Source: Dipteris shenzhenensis (Eukaryota; Polypodiophyta; Polypodiopsida; Gleicheniales). Taken from it: a stretch of 64,000 bases of DNA. A program made the position numbers and the translations under genes. The notes beneath the pieces were generated by a model that searched no databases, was not told the DNA's origin, and worked only from the letters and a program-made list of their open reading frames with translations. Below, one piece after another: positions 1 to 10,820 of the stretch. Numbering within the stretch: position 1 is the first letter of the stretch; the number at the start of each line of letters is the position of its first letter. The stretch is from assembly GCA_047967505.1 (NCBI GenBank), contig CM106541.1; one strand, given 5' to 3'.

Positions 1-2
1 TT

Positions 3-473
3 CCTGATTTTGAGGAGTTGATTGCTCTTCTAATTTCTGAAGAGCAGAGAAATGGGGGTGCATCTTCTTCAGTAGGAACTTCAAAAGAAACTGTCTTCTA
101 CTCAAATGCTGGCAGAGGTAGAGGCAGAGGTAGAGGAGGCCGATCTGCAGGCCGTGGTAGAAATTAGAATATGCAGCAAACGCAAGAAAGCCAGTCCTAT
201 GTAGGAGGACGTGGTAACTCTAGAGGCAGGGGGAGCCAAAGAGGCCGTGGTGGATGGCAGAGAAGCCAAAATGCAAACAGCAATGTTGAATGCTACTATT
301 GTGGCAAAATGGGTCATATGGCTAAGGACTGCTATAAAAAGCAGAATGACGTTATGAGTGGAAAATTGCAGCAAGGCAATTATGCATCTTCTAGCAGGCA
401 GGGTGATGACAGAAATGAGCATCTATTTATGGTGCAACATATGACCAATTCTGTGACAAGAAGAACAAAATGA
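3..473 (+). pseudogene. copia A gag, C-terminal nucleocapsid part
   Basis: Gag packages the element RNA into virus-like particles in the cytoplasm. Only its C-terminal half is visible. The frame opens at base 3, runs through an Arg/Gly-rich stretch (GRGRGRGG type) and reaches one CCHC zinc knuckle, CYYCGKMGHMAKDC, at about 291-332. An in-frame TAG at about 165-167 corresponds to a Gln codon in copy B. The frame ends at 471-473 because of a frameshift just before the protease; B reads through the equivalent place. The Arg/Gly-rich tract is typical RNA-binding composition. Identity is clear from the knuckle and from the match to B. Confidence 0.9.
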
Positions 474-478
474 TGTGT

Positions 479-1790
479 GGTATGTTGACTCAGGTGCGTC
501 AAACCACATGACAGGTCATGCAGAATGGATGCAAGATGCAAGGAAGATGGAAAAGCCAGGATTTGTGGAGACTGGTGATGATACTGCACATCCTATTGTG
601 CAGATTCTCAAAATTCCTTTGTCTATGTAGGATGGGAAAAAGAAATACTTGTCTGATGTATTTCATGTCCCGAACATCACCAAGAACCTAGTTTCTGTTG
701 GTCAGATGGTTGAGCAGGGCTTGCAGGTTAGATTTAATCCTCATGGATGCTTTGTTGAGGATATGAAAAATAATGGTCACTTGATAGCAAAAGGAAAGAA
801 GAAGGGCAGGATGTTTACGTTGGATACAGACATGCCTGAATTGAGTGCAGCAATGTTTGCACATGGGACTGGTGTAGTTGCAGATATTGATATCTGGCAC
901 AAACGCATTGGTCATGTTAATATACAGCGACTTAAATCAATGCAAGCCCAAAATATTGTTGCAGGATTGCCAAAATTCAAGGTTGCAGAAATGCACAAGA
1001 TTTGTGAAGCCTATCAATTTGGGAAACAGGCAAGGAAACCTTTTCCTAGGCATGTTCAAGAGAGTAAAAAACCATTGGAATTAATCCACTCTGATGTGTG
1101 GACTACAAAAGCTGCATCTATTGGAGGCTGTCACTATTTTGTCACATTTATTGATGACTTCAGCAGAAAACTGTGGGTGTATTTTATGAAAAAGAAAAGT
1201 GAAGTGTTTGGGCACTTCAAAGCTTTCAAAGCTATGGTTGAAAAAGAAACAGGCCTGCAAATAAAATGCCTAAGGTCAGATGGAGGGGGAGAGTACCTCT
1301 CAAATTGTTTTGCAAGGTTCTTGCAGAAGCATGGTATAAAGTAGCAATATTCATGCAGTCATACCCCACAGTAAAATGGAATTGCAGAAAGAAAAAACAG
1401 GCATATTGGAGAGGTGTCTCGGGCTATGCTAAATGAAAAAGATCTACCAGATTATTATTGGGCTGAAGCAGTTGCTACAGCAGTCTATATAATGAACAGG
1501 ACTCCCACTGCAGCAATACATGGCATGACGCCAGAGGAGATGTATACTGGTAGGAAACCAGATATTTCTCATTTGAAGATTTTTGGTTGCATTGCTTATG
1601 TCCATGTGCCAGATGAGTTGAGGTCCAAGTTGGATCCAAAGGCTGAGAAGTGCGTCTTTATTGGTTATTCTCTGCAGCAGAAAGGGTATAGATGCTATAA
1701 CCCTTCTACACGTAAGTTCACAGTGAGCAGAGATGTTGTTTTTGATGAGATGAGCAGCTGGTATAAACCACTAAATGTGATGATTGATGT
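479..1790 (+). pseudogene. copia A protease and integrase
   Basis: The aspartic protease site DSGASNHM lies near 488-510. GAG-pre-integrase and the integrase zinc region follow, with HKRIGH near 898. The integrase core shows the expected acidic residues: HSDVW near 1090, FIDDFSRK near 1150 and SDGGGEY near 1275. Three in-frame stops at 628-630 (TAG), 1342-1344 (TAG) and 1372-1374 (TAA) are CAG, CAG and CAA in copy B. In the zinc region the motif reads CEAY where B has CEAC, so a zinc ligand is lost by a G to A change. The downstream part ([12 protein letters not shown], near 1426) is the conserved end of the core. Confidence 0.93.
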
Positions 1791-2149
1791 AGATGCACAA
1801 AATGGTAATGCTGCACAGAATGCACAGCAGCAATCACAAAATATCAGTGGACCTGGAGTGTCCTCTACCAGTGGTTCACATACTTTGCCATGGACAGGCA
1901 GATTGAGATCAGGAGAATCCCCTCAAAGCAATGCAGATAGTGGTACGCAGGTATCACGAAAAGGAAAAGAGAAGGTAGATCAGCCCATGTTTGATGTGAA
2001 TGCAGGTCACTCTTATGTGGATGGTGAATCCAGTGGCTCAGAACAGAGCATTGATGATGAGTTGGGTATTCCTTCTATTGTTACACCTAGAGTAAGGAAG
2101 ACCAAGGATGTTTTGAGAGCACCTGGAAGTGAGCCTATTTTGCGCAGGT

Positions 2150-3780
2150 CTACCAGGGTTAGGTATCCTGTGGATAGGCTGAAATATGATGGATTTACAG
2201 CCATTCACTATGCCTATATGGTCAAAGTGATACAGGAACCAGAACCCACTTCTTTTGAGCAAGCCATGGGAAATGAAAAATGGGAGAAAGCCATGGATGA
2301 AGAAATGGATGCCTTGGATGCTAATGCTACATGGGAATTGGTGCCTTTGCCTAAAGGCAAGAATGCAATTGGCTGTAAGTGGGTTTATAAGATCAAGCAC
2401 AATGCAGATGGTTCTGTGAATAGATACAAGGCAAGATTAGTTGTCAAGGGGTATGCACAGACATATGGCATTGATTATGAAGAAACTTTCAGCCCGGTTG
2501 CAAGGATGGCAACCGTAAGAGCAGCCATTGCTATGGCTACATCAAAGGGATGGTCTTTACATCAGATGGATTTAAAGAATGCCTTCTTGCATGGTGATTT
2601 GCAAGAAGAGGTCTTTATGGAGCAGCCAGTAGGTTATGTTCATGCTATTCATCCTGAGTTTGTTTGCAGGTTGAAGAAAGCCTTGTATGGCTTGAAGCAA
2701 GCACCTAGAGCATGGTCTGACAAGATAGGACAGTATCTTGTCACTATTGGCTTTTAGATTTCCAAGGCAGATTTCTCACTCTATGTGAGAAAAACAGAGA
2801 AAGGGATTATGCTGCTGGTCATTTATGTTGATGATTTGATCATCACAGGTGATAGTGATGAAGATATCCTTCATGTGAAAATGCTATTGAGGCAGAAGTT
2901 TGAGATGAAGGATTTGGGAGAGCTGCGTTATTTCTTGGGCATTGAGGTGATTAGATCACCAAGTGGGATACAGCTCTTGCAGAGGCAGTATGGATTGGAC
3001 ATGCTGTCCAAATATGGGATGACAGGCTGTAAGCCTATTTCAGTTCCTTTGGAGCAGAATGTGAAGCTGAGCACAGATGCAGGTGAGCTTCTGGAAGACC
3101 CTACTATGTACAGACGCATAGTAGGAAGTTTGATTTACATGACTATTACCAGGCCAGATTTGAGCTATGCTGTTGGGTTGGTAAGTCAGTTTATGCAGGC
3201 TCCAAGGAAACCGCATTTGGATGCGGCTAGATGCATACTCAAGTATGTGAAGTCCACATTGCAGTATGGACTATTTTATGAGGCTGGGGTTCAGATACAG
3301 TTGCATGGATACACTGATGCTGATTGGGCTGGTAGCATTTCTGATAGACGATCTACCAGTGGATATGTGTTCTCTTTTGGGAGTGCTGCAGTCACTTGGA
3401 GCAGCAAGAAACAGCCTACAGTTGCCTTTTGTTGAGCACAGAGGCTGAGTACAGGGGTGCAACAATGGCTGCATGTGAGGTAGCTTGGTTGCATAAGCTA
3501 CTCTATGATATGCATCAGTCTACAGATGGGCCGGTTGTCATTTATTGTGACAACATGAGCAGTATACACTTGGCAAAGAACCCAGTCTTTCATGCCAGAA
3601 CAAAGCACATTGAGGTGCATTATCACTATGTGCGGGAGAAGGTTTTACTAGGTCTTATTGATCTAGTTTATGTCAGCACAGAGGATCAGGTGGCTGACAT
3701 ATTCACGAAAGCATTGGGCGCAGAGAAGCTACACAAGTTCAGAGACCTACTTGGTGTGCAGGATTTGGGATTGAGCTCGA
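2150..3780 (+). pseudogene. copia A reverse transcriptase and RNase H
   Basis: Reverse transcriptase begins in the region of [12 protein letters not shown] (about 2281) and contains [39 protein letters not shown] and the catalytic YVDDLIITG (near 2826). RNase H follows, with DADWAGSISDRRSTSGY near 3315, a CDNMSSIHLAKNP block near 3547 and a conserved end near VADIFTKALG. An in-frame TAG at 2755-2757 is shared with copy B. A small insertion near 3427-3434 shifts the frame in RNase H; B keeps the uninterrupted form. The protein would make cDNA from element RNA inside the particle. Confidence 0.95.
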
Positions 3781-3787
3781 GGGGGAG

Positions 3788-4142
3788 TATTGAGATATCG
3801 AGCTCCACTCGAGATATGCCAGGGTGACCGTTGTGTACTTATGTCACCGACTTGTTAGCTGGAGATGCAGTTGGTACACTGCCCATGAATAATAGTTGGA
3901 TGACAGCTATCCTTATCTACTATAGTTTGTGGCTCAGTTAGTATGCCACCTTAGTTAGTTGAGTTTGGTTTGAGACCCATATATAGGGTTCTTCTATTTC
4001 TTTGTACTACTAGAGTTCTTTTGGCTTACACAACTAAGAAGAGGAAAACTGTTTTCAGCCTCCACCTTTGTGTGTATTCCCCCATTGTGCATGTGAGAAA
4101 GCCGCAAGTGAGACTCCTTCCCTCTCTCCCACAATCTTCACA
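3788..4142 (+). repeat. 3' LTR of copia A
   Basis: A polypurine tract (GAGGGGGAG, about 3779-3787) immediately precedes the LTR. The 355-bp repeat matches the LTRs at 5831-6181, 31227-31577 and 58100-58453 in reverse orientation. The consensus ends are TGTTGAGATAT and CTATCTTCACA; here the first dinucleotide is TA, a G to A change. A TATA-like box lies at 3980-3985. Confidence 0.93.
3980..3985 (+). promoter_or_regulatory. TATA box in copia A LTR
   Basis: TATATA sits inside the LTR about 190 bp from its start, just upstream of a conserved GGGTTCTTCTATTTC segment. The same element is present in the other LTRs of the family. In a 3' LTR it could drive outward transcription. Confidence 0.55.
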
Positions 4143-4924
4143 GGGGAGTCTAGAATACGGGGACTTATTGATCCTTTGGCGAGAGGTAGTGGATCAGGGT
4201 ACCACTTCCCACCTCATAGGGGTAGTAATCATGAGGTCCGTGATCAAGATCCGTCTCCTCCCAGTGGTTGGGCAATTCTTCTACCAACACTTGATTGATT
4301 GGGGCTATATGAGGTAGCAGGGGCTATGGAACTAATATGGGTGGTGGTAGCAAAGCTAGTTGAGTCCTATAGCATGAGGCCACCTTGAGAGATCTGGGGG
4401 TTGGGTGGGGCCTTTTGGGCTAATGGGGATCTCATTTGATACATGGGTTGTGGAAGGGACCTCAAAAATCGACATTGGGAGGTATCATAATTTTCCCATC
4501 TATGGCAGTGTGCGCAGTAGAGTGCCAGCCTTGCCCTTAGGCATGGGCACTCATTGGAGGGGTGGTTGCCATTGCATACCCCACACCAGACATTGTCTCT
4601 CCGTGGAAACAAGTGGGGGTTGCTCGACACCTCCTTGGAGGTTTTTGTCCTCCATTTCTGGCCTAGCTTATCCAATAGATTGGAGGCCAGCTTGCTCATA
4701 TCTAGGAATTTGCATTTGTTAGCCTCCTTCTTGATTGACTCCACTCGAGGACCTAAACAATGGAGCTATTTTTGAGGGAGCCGGTGCTTTATCCGAATTG
4801 ACCTTGTCCATCATGTTGTCACATATATGGATGGCCACCTTGCTGCATAGATCAAAGGAAGTAGGGTTCATCAGCACCATGAGGTGATTGTGCAGCTTCA
4901 AGTCTGCCAATCCGATAAGGACGC
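4143..4924 (-). pseudogene. Ty3/gypsy gag, C-terminal part
   Basis: Read on the - strand, this is the continuation of the gag that starts at 36081-37247. Removing element E joins PRF to LIGLADLK in one frame. The protein then runs to a CCHC knuckle, CGVCNGNHPSNEC, at about 4547-4585, and a second Cys-rich motif, CAHCHRWENYDTSQC. Several stops and one or more frameshifts interrupt it, including one near 4735-4745. Pol is not visible and would lie to the left, beyond copy A. The function would be the nucleocapsid of a gypsy element. Confidence 0.8.
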
Positions 4925-5511
4925 TATTAGATATGCTCAATGCCCCACCCTCCTGGTAACCACCAGTGGTCCAAGGTGCTCAAGTTGTAAGGCCCCCATA
5001 TGAGGATAAGCAGTGTGTGAGCCCGGGACACTGGATGGATCGTGATTCTCGCATGTCAGATGAGGTCTATCAATGAGACCGTTGATGGTAGAAAGGTGAT
5101 TGTGTGGGAGCCCCTTATTCTTGCTGAGGCTTGGGAAATATTCCTTGAATATTCCATGGACGACTAGTCAGTTCAACTGACTAGGTTGACTGGTCGGCTC
5201 CACCGACTAGGTCGATTGGTCGACTCCACTGACTACGTTGATCTGACTACCGCCCTCATAGCTATAAAGAGGCGACCTCCCTGGTCCATTGTATTAGATT
5301 AGTTCAGATCAGATCAGATCTTTTAGCTAGTAGCTCTTCACCTAGTATCTGTATAGATCACCATCTAAGCTCCACTGTGGGAGTGCATGGGTGGACGGAG
5401 CCATCATCTGTACTACATCAGTATTGAAGGAAAAGTTTGTTCCTCTCCAATTTGTTGTGTACTCTCTATTCTTTATTCAATTTTTGTTTTTTTGTGCCGT
5501 GTAATTTAACA
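4925..5511 (+). repeat. 5' LTR of copia E
   Basis: The 587-bp repeat matches 35498-36080. It starts TATTAGATATGC (TGTTAGATATGC in the 3' copy) and ends GTGTAATTTAACA. The U3 part holds short degenerate direct repeats built on GACTAGGTCGACTGGTCG at about 5160-5245. The inverted pair GACTAGTCAGTT / AACTGACTAG lies at about 5162-5184. Confidence 0.95.
5263..5268 (+). promoter_or_regulatory. TATA box of copia E 5' LTR
   Basis: GCTATAAAGAGG follows the U3 direct repeats and is conserved in the 3' LTR (TATAAA at 35837-35842). It is the likely core promoter for the element RNA. Confidence 0.7.
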
Positions 5512-5527
5512 TGGTATCAGATCCCAG
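5512..5527 (+). other. tRNA-Met primer binding site of E
   Basis: TGGTATCAGATCCCAG directly follows the LTR end. It matches the usual plant copia site for initiator tRNA-Met in the first ten bases (TGGTATCAGA), and differs after that. Confidence 0.85.
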
Positions 5528-5585
5528 GCAGCTCTAAGGATCGAAGAATAGAAGAGAGGCGAGGGCTTCAATAGCATACAGAGTG

Positions 5586-5830
5586 ATGGCAATAGGAAGC
5601 GGCTCCACAGGAAGCAGCTCGAGTTTAGCAGCTGCTGCTGCACCAACAATCCAGGCGTTGAGGATTCACCCACCAGCTTTCACTGAAGGCCAGCTAGATG
5701 GTACAAACTACACTTTGTGAAAGTTTAAAATTACTGCTATTCTGGATTCATATGAGCTTCTGGAGACAGTACTGGGGACTCTGACTCAAAACCACAAGGA
5801 ACCCCGACCCAGCAATTTCGGGGAGTATGA
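5586..5830 (+). pseudogene. copia E gag, N-terminal part
   Basis: The ATG at 5586 follows the leader. The product begins MAIGSGSTGSSSSLAAAAA and continues into a gag-like region with HPPAFTEGQLDGTNYTL. An in-frame TGA at 5718-5720 replaces the Trp expected in this gag block (a TGG to TGA change). The frame is cut at 5830 by element B and resumes at 31578. Capsid proteins of this type assemble cytoplasmic virus-like particles. Confidence 0.85.
5826..5830 (+). repeat. target-site duplication of B, left copy
   Basis: TATGA here is repeated exactly at 31578-31582, just outside the right LTR of B. Five bases is the expected duplication for a copia element. Confidence 0.92.
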
Positions 5831-6181
5831 TGTGAAGATAGTGGGAGAGAAGGAAGGAGTCTCACTTGTGGCTTTCTCACATACACAATGGGGGAATACG
5901 CACAAAGGTGGAGGCTGAAAATCGTTTTCCTCTTCTTAGTTGTGAAAGCCAAAAGAACTCTTGTACAAAGAAATAGAAGAACCCTATATGTGGGTCTCAA
6001 CCAAACTCAACTAACTAAGGTGGCATACTAACTAAGCCACAAACTAGAGTACGTAAGGATAACTGTCATACAGCTATTATTCATGGGTGGTGTACCAACC
6101 GCATCTGTAGCTAACAAGTCGGTGACATAAATGCACAACGGTCACCCTGACATATCACGAGTGGAGCTCGATATCTCAACA
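5831..6181 (-). repeat. 3' LTR of copia B
   Basis: Starts TGTGAAGATAG and ends CTCAACA on the + strand. The polypurine tract CTCCCCCTC (6183-6191) adjoins it. It matches the LTR at 31227-31577 along its whole length. Confidence 0.95.
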
Positions 6182-6192
6182 CTCCCCCTCGA

Positions 6193-7900
6193 GCTCAATC
6201 CCAATTCTTGCACACCAAGCGGGTCTCTAAACTTGCGCAGCTTCTCTGCACCCAATGCCTTCGTGAATATGTCAGCTACCTTATCCTTTGTGCTGACATA
6301 AACTAGATCAATAAGACCTAGTAAAACCTTCTCCTGCACATAGTGATAATGCACCTCAATGTGCTTTGTTCTAGCATGATAGACTGGGTTATTTGCCAAG
6401 TGTATACTGCTCATGTTGTCACAATAAATGACAATTGGCCCATCTGTAGACTGATGCATATCATAGAGTAGCTTATGCAACCAAGCTACCTCACATGCAG
6501 CCATCGCTGCACCCCTGTACTTAGCCTCTATGCTCGACAAGGCAACTGTAGGCTGTTTCTTGCTACTCCAAGTGACTGTAGCACTCCCAAAAGAGAACAC
6601 ATATCCACTGGTAGATCATCTATCAGAAATACTACTAGCCCCAATCAGCATCAGTGTATCCATGCAACTGTATATGAACCCCAGCCTCATAAAATAGTCC
6701 ATACTGCAAAGTGGACTTCACATACCTGAGTATGCATCTAGCTGCATCCAAATGCGGTTTCCTTGGAGCTTGCATAAACTAACTTACCAATCCAACAACA
6801 TAGCTCAAATATGGCCTGGTAATAGTCATATAAATCAAACTTCCTACTATGCGTTTGTACATAGTAGGGTCTTCCAGAAGCTCACCTGCATCTACGCTCA
6901 GTTCCACATTCTGCTCCAAAGGAGCTCTAATCACCTCAATGCCCAAGAAATAACGCAGCTCTCCCAAATCCTTCATCTCAAACTTCTGCTTCAATAGCAT
7001 TTTCACATGAAGGATATCTTCATCACTATCAGCTGTGATGATCAAATCATCAACGTAAATGACAAGCAGCATAATACCTTTCTCTGTTTTTCTCACATAA
7101 AGTGAGAAATGTACCTTAGAAATCTAAAAACCAATAGTGACAAGATACTATCCTATCTTGTCAACCTGTAACAGCATGAACATAACCTGGTGGCTGCTCC
7201 ATAAAGACCTCTTCTTGCAAATCACCATGCAAGAAGGCATTCTTTACATCCATCTGATGTAAAGACCATCCCTTTGATGCAGCCATAGCAATGACTGCTC
7301 TTACGGTTGCCATCCTTGCAACCGGACTGAATGTTTCTTCATAATCAATGCCATATGTCTGTGCATACCCCTTGACAACTAATCTTGCCTTGTATCTATT
7401 CACAGAACCATCTGCATTGTGCTTCACCTTATAAACCCACTTACAGCCAATTGCATTCTTGTCTTTAGGCAAAGGCACCAATTCCCATGTAGCATTTGCT
7501 TCCAAAGCATCCATTTCTTCATCCATGGCTTTCTCCCATTTTTCTTTTCCCATGGCTTGCTCAAAAGAAGTGGGTTCTGGTTCCTGTATCACTTTGACCA
7601 TATAGGCATAGTGAATGGCTATAAATCCATCATATTTCAGCCTATCCACAGGATATCTAGCTCTGGTAGACCTGCACAAAATAGGCTTACTTCCAGGTGC
7701 TCTCAAAACATCCCTGGTCTTCCTTACTCTAGGTATAACAACAGAAGGAATACCCAACTCATCATCAATGCTCTGTTTTGAGCCACTGGATTCACCATCC
7801 ACATAAGAGTGACCTACATTCACATCAAACATGGGCTGATCTACCTTCTCTTTTCCTTTTCGTGATACCTGCGTACCACTATCTGCATTGCTTTGAGGAG
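6193..7900 (-). pseudogene. copia B reverse transcriptase and RNase H
   Basis: RNase H occupies about 6193-6680 (CDNMSSIHLANNP, KQPTVALSS). Reverse transcriptase occupies about 6780-7700, with [22 protein letters not shown] and [11 protein letters not shown]. Compared with copy A there are two deletions. About 75 bp are lost near 7165-7175, removing the conserved [11 protein letters not shown] block. About 90 bp are lost near 6920-6930, removing roughly 30 residues after FLGIEVIR. A TAG at 7124-7126 is shared with A. The deletions make the enzyme inactive even apart from the stops. Confidence 0.93.
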
Positions 7901-7961
7901 ATTCTCCTGATCTCAATCTGCCTATCCATGGCGAAGTATGTGAACCACTGCTAGAGGACAC

Positions 7962-9360
7962 TACAGGTCCACTAATATTTTGTGATTGCTGCTATGAATT
8001 CTGTGCAACATTACCATTTTGTGCATCTACATCAATCATCACATTTACTGGTTTATACCAGCTGCTCATCTCATCAAAAACCACATCTTTGCTCACTGTA
8101 AACTTACGAGACTGTAAAAGGGTTATAGCATCTATACCCTTTCTGTTGTAGAGAATAACCAATAAAGATGCACTTCTCAGCTTTTGGATCCAACTTGGAC
8201 CTCAACTCATATGGCACATGAACATAGGCAATGCAACCAAAAATTTTCAAATGAGAAATATCTGGTTTCCTACCAGTATACATCTCCTCTGGCGTCATGC
8301 CATGTATTGCTACAGTGGGAGTCCTGTTCATTATGTAAACTACTATAGCAACTGCTTTAGCCCAATAATAATCTGGTAGGTCTTTTTCATTTAGCATGGC
8401 CTGAGATACCTCTCCAATATGCCTGTTTTTCCTTTCTGCAAGTCCATTTTGCTGTGGGGTATGACTGCATGAATATTGCTGCCTTATGCCATGCTCCTGT
8501 AGGAACCTTGAAAACTCATTTGAGAGGTACTCTCCCCCTCCATCTGACCTTAGGCATTTTTTTGCAGGCCTGTTTCTTTTTCAGCCATAGCTTTAAAAGC
8601 TTTGAAGTGCCCAAACACTTCACTTTTCTTTTTCATAAAATACACCCAAAATTTTCTGCTGTAGTCATCAATAAAAGTGACAAAATAATGATGGCCTCCA
8701 ATGGATGCAGCTTTAGTAGTCCACACATCAGAGTGGATTAATTCCAATGGTTTCTTACTCTCTTGAACATGTCTAGGAAATGGTTTCCTTGCCTGTTTTC
8801 CAAATTGACAGGCTTCACATACCTTATATATTTCTGCAACCTTGAATTTAGGCAATCCTGCAACAATATTTTGGGCCTGCATCGATTTAAGTCACTGTAC
8901 ATTAACATGACCAATGCATTTATGCCAGATATCAATATCTGCAACTACACCGGTCCCATGTGCAAACATTGCTACAACTAATCAGGCATGTCCGCATCTA
9001 ATGTAAACATCCTGCCCTTCTTCTTTCCTTTTGCTAGCAAGCGATCGTTATTTTTCATATCCTCAACAAAGCATCCATGAGGATTAAATCTGACCTGCAA
9101 GCCCTACTCAACCATTTGACCAATAGAAACCAGGTTCTTGGTGATGTTCGGGACATGAAATACATCAGAAAGGTATTTCTTTTTCCCATCCTGCATAGAC
9201 AAAGGAATTTTACCAATGTGCATAATAGGATGTGCAGTATCATCACCAGTCTCCACAAATCCTGGTCTTTCCATTTTCCTTGCATCATCCTGCATCCATT
9301 CTGCATGACCTGTCATGTGGTTTGATGCACCTGAGTCAACATACCACACATCATTACTTT
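7962..9360 (-). pseudogene. copia B protease and integrase
   Basis: Protease WYVDSGASNHMTGH lies near 9300-9345. The integrase zinc region has CEACQFGKQ (intact here, unlike A), and the core has HSDVW, FIDDYSRK and an SDGGGEY block near 8535-8555. The C-terminal region near 8104-8397 has [13 protein letters not shown]. Breaks include a frameshift near 8105-8115, another near 8560-8570 and a TAG at 7992-7994 where A has CAG. Gag and protease form one open frame (9104-9658), the best-preserved stretch of this family in the window. Confidence 0.93.
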
Positions 9361-10362
9361 CTTCTGCACTTGTCATAGAATTGGTCATGTGCTGCACCAT
9401 AAACAAATGCTCATTTCTGTCATCACCCTGTCTACTAGAGGATGCATAATTGCCTTGCTGCAATTTTCCATTCATAATGTCATTCTGCTTTTTGTAGCAG
9501 TCTTTAGCCATATGACCCATTTTACCACAATAGTAGCATTCATCATTGCTGTTTGCATTTTGGCCTCTCTGCCATCCACCACGACCTCTTTGGCTCCCCC
9601 TGCCTCTAGAGTTACCACGTCCTCCTCCATAGGATTGGTTTTCTTGAGTTTGCTGCATATTTTGATTTCTACCACGGCCTCTAGATCGGCCTCCTCTACC
9701 TCTGCCTCTACTTCTTCCAGCATTTGAGTAGAAGATAGTTTCTTTTGAAGTTCCTCCTGAAGAAGATGCACCACCATTTCTCTACTCTTCAGAAATTAGA
9801 AGAGCAAACAACTCCTCAAAATCAGAAATTTTTCATGGATAGCAATGGATGTCCGAAATTGTGCATAATCCTTTCCTAGACCATTCAAGGTCACAGAAAC
9901 TAAATCATCATCTTCCACTGGCGACCCAATGGAAGCAAGTGCATCTGCAATTTTCTTCACCTTCATGTGGTAGTCATTGATGCTCATATTTTCTCTCTAC
10001 ACATTATGCAACTCCTGCTTGAGCTGCATTTTCCTCGCTTGCATATTTGTGCTGTACATTTTTGCCAAAGTATCCCATGCCTCCTTTGGCATACTTGCTT
10101 CCTGAATATGCACAATCATAGAATCCGAAATACTGATAGGCAGCCAATACATAACTTTTCTGGCTCTCTCATGCCATCCTTTAAATGCTTGCATTTCTTG
10201 TTGATTGGGAACATTAGGAAGAACTGGTCCTTCTTCCTTTACTGAAATGAACTCCCAATAGCCTTTTCCCATAAGGAAATTCGTCATTCTAAACTTCCAT
10301 GCTTGGAAGTTGTTCTTGTCAAGCTTTTCAGTGACAATCTATGAAAGAGAATCAGATGCCAT
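9360..10362 (-). pseudogene. copia B gag
   Basis: The likely start is the ATG at 10362-10360 (MASDSLS). The eighth codon is TAG (10341-10339), and the same TAG is present in copy D. The product then runs KLDKNNFQAWKFRMTNFLM, a typical UBN2-type copia gag, to about 9800. An Arg/Gly-rich region and the zinc knuckle CYYCGKMGHMAKDC follow near 9500-9540. A frameshift near 9785-9800 separates the two halves. Gag would package the element RNA. Confidence 0.9.
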
Positions 10363-10422
10363 TACAGAAGACTACAAAAAATTCTGTCACTGCAAAAAAC
10401 ACAGCTTCTGCCTCACACAGGC

Positions 10423-10426
10423 AAAT
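10423..10426 (+). repeat. target duplication AAAT, left copy
   Basis: AAAT precedes the left TIR and recurs at 30744-30747 after the right TIR. In copy D the equivalent place reads GGCAGATCTGC once. Confidence 0.75.
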
Positions 10427-10452
10427 AACACCTATTTCATTAATTTTGGACT
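10427..10452 (+). repeat. left terminal inverted repeat
   Basis: Begins AACACCTATTTC. All 26 bases are the exact reverse complement of 30718-30743, and similarity stops at the next base. Confidence 0.9.
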
Positions 10453-10540
10453 CGTGCACTGTCCAAATTCATTTTTTGCGATAATGTTGGATAAAACATT
10501 AAAAAAAAAGAGGCTCTTATAAAACAAAACATTGAGTCAA

Positions 10541-10732
10541 AAAGGAAGATTTTAAAAAATCAAATTAGAAAAAATGACGTGAGATGTTATTAAAACTAGA
10601 GTACATTAAAAATAGAGGACATCACATTGTTAAAAGAGACAAAAAGTAAGATTTTAAAAAATCAAATTAGAAAAAATGGGGTGACATGTTATTAAAACTA
10701 GAGTACATTTCAAAAAGAGCACATCACATTTG
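10541..10732 (+). repeat. left subterminal direct repeat, two units
   Basis: Two AT-rich units, about 10541-10627 and 10645-10732, share GATTTTAAAAAATCAAATTA and TGTTATTAAAACTAGAGTAC. The period is about 104 bp. Their position next to the TIR suggests transposase binding sites, as seen in other DNA transposons. The rest of 10453-10820 holds no gene I can see. Confidence 0.75.
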
Positions 10733-10820
10733 CACAAGAAGTAGATCATATAACTCAAAGCCATATGGTGTCAAAAAACACCTTAATACAGTCTCTCTTA
10801 TCTTCTTAATCACCCAAAGT

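Larger units (their letters stand above)
1..4142 (+). mobile_element. Ty1/copia retrotransposon, copy A, 5' end outside window
   Basis: Domain order is gag zinc knuckle, protease, integrase, reverse transcriptase, RNase H, then a polypurine tract and LTR. Integrase before reverse transcriptase defines Ty1/copia. It belongs to the same family as B (5831-31577) and D (57393-58453), with closely matching protein and LTR. It lies in the gypsy element whose gag resumes at 4143. It carries several in-frame stops and at least two frameshifts, so it is not autonomous. The 5' LTR and first part of gag are off the window, so the target duplication cannot be checked. Confidence 0.95.
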
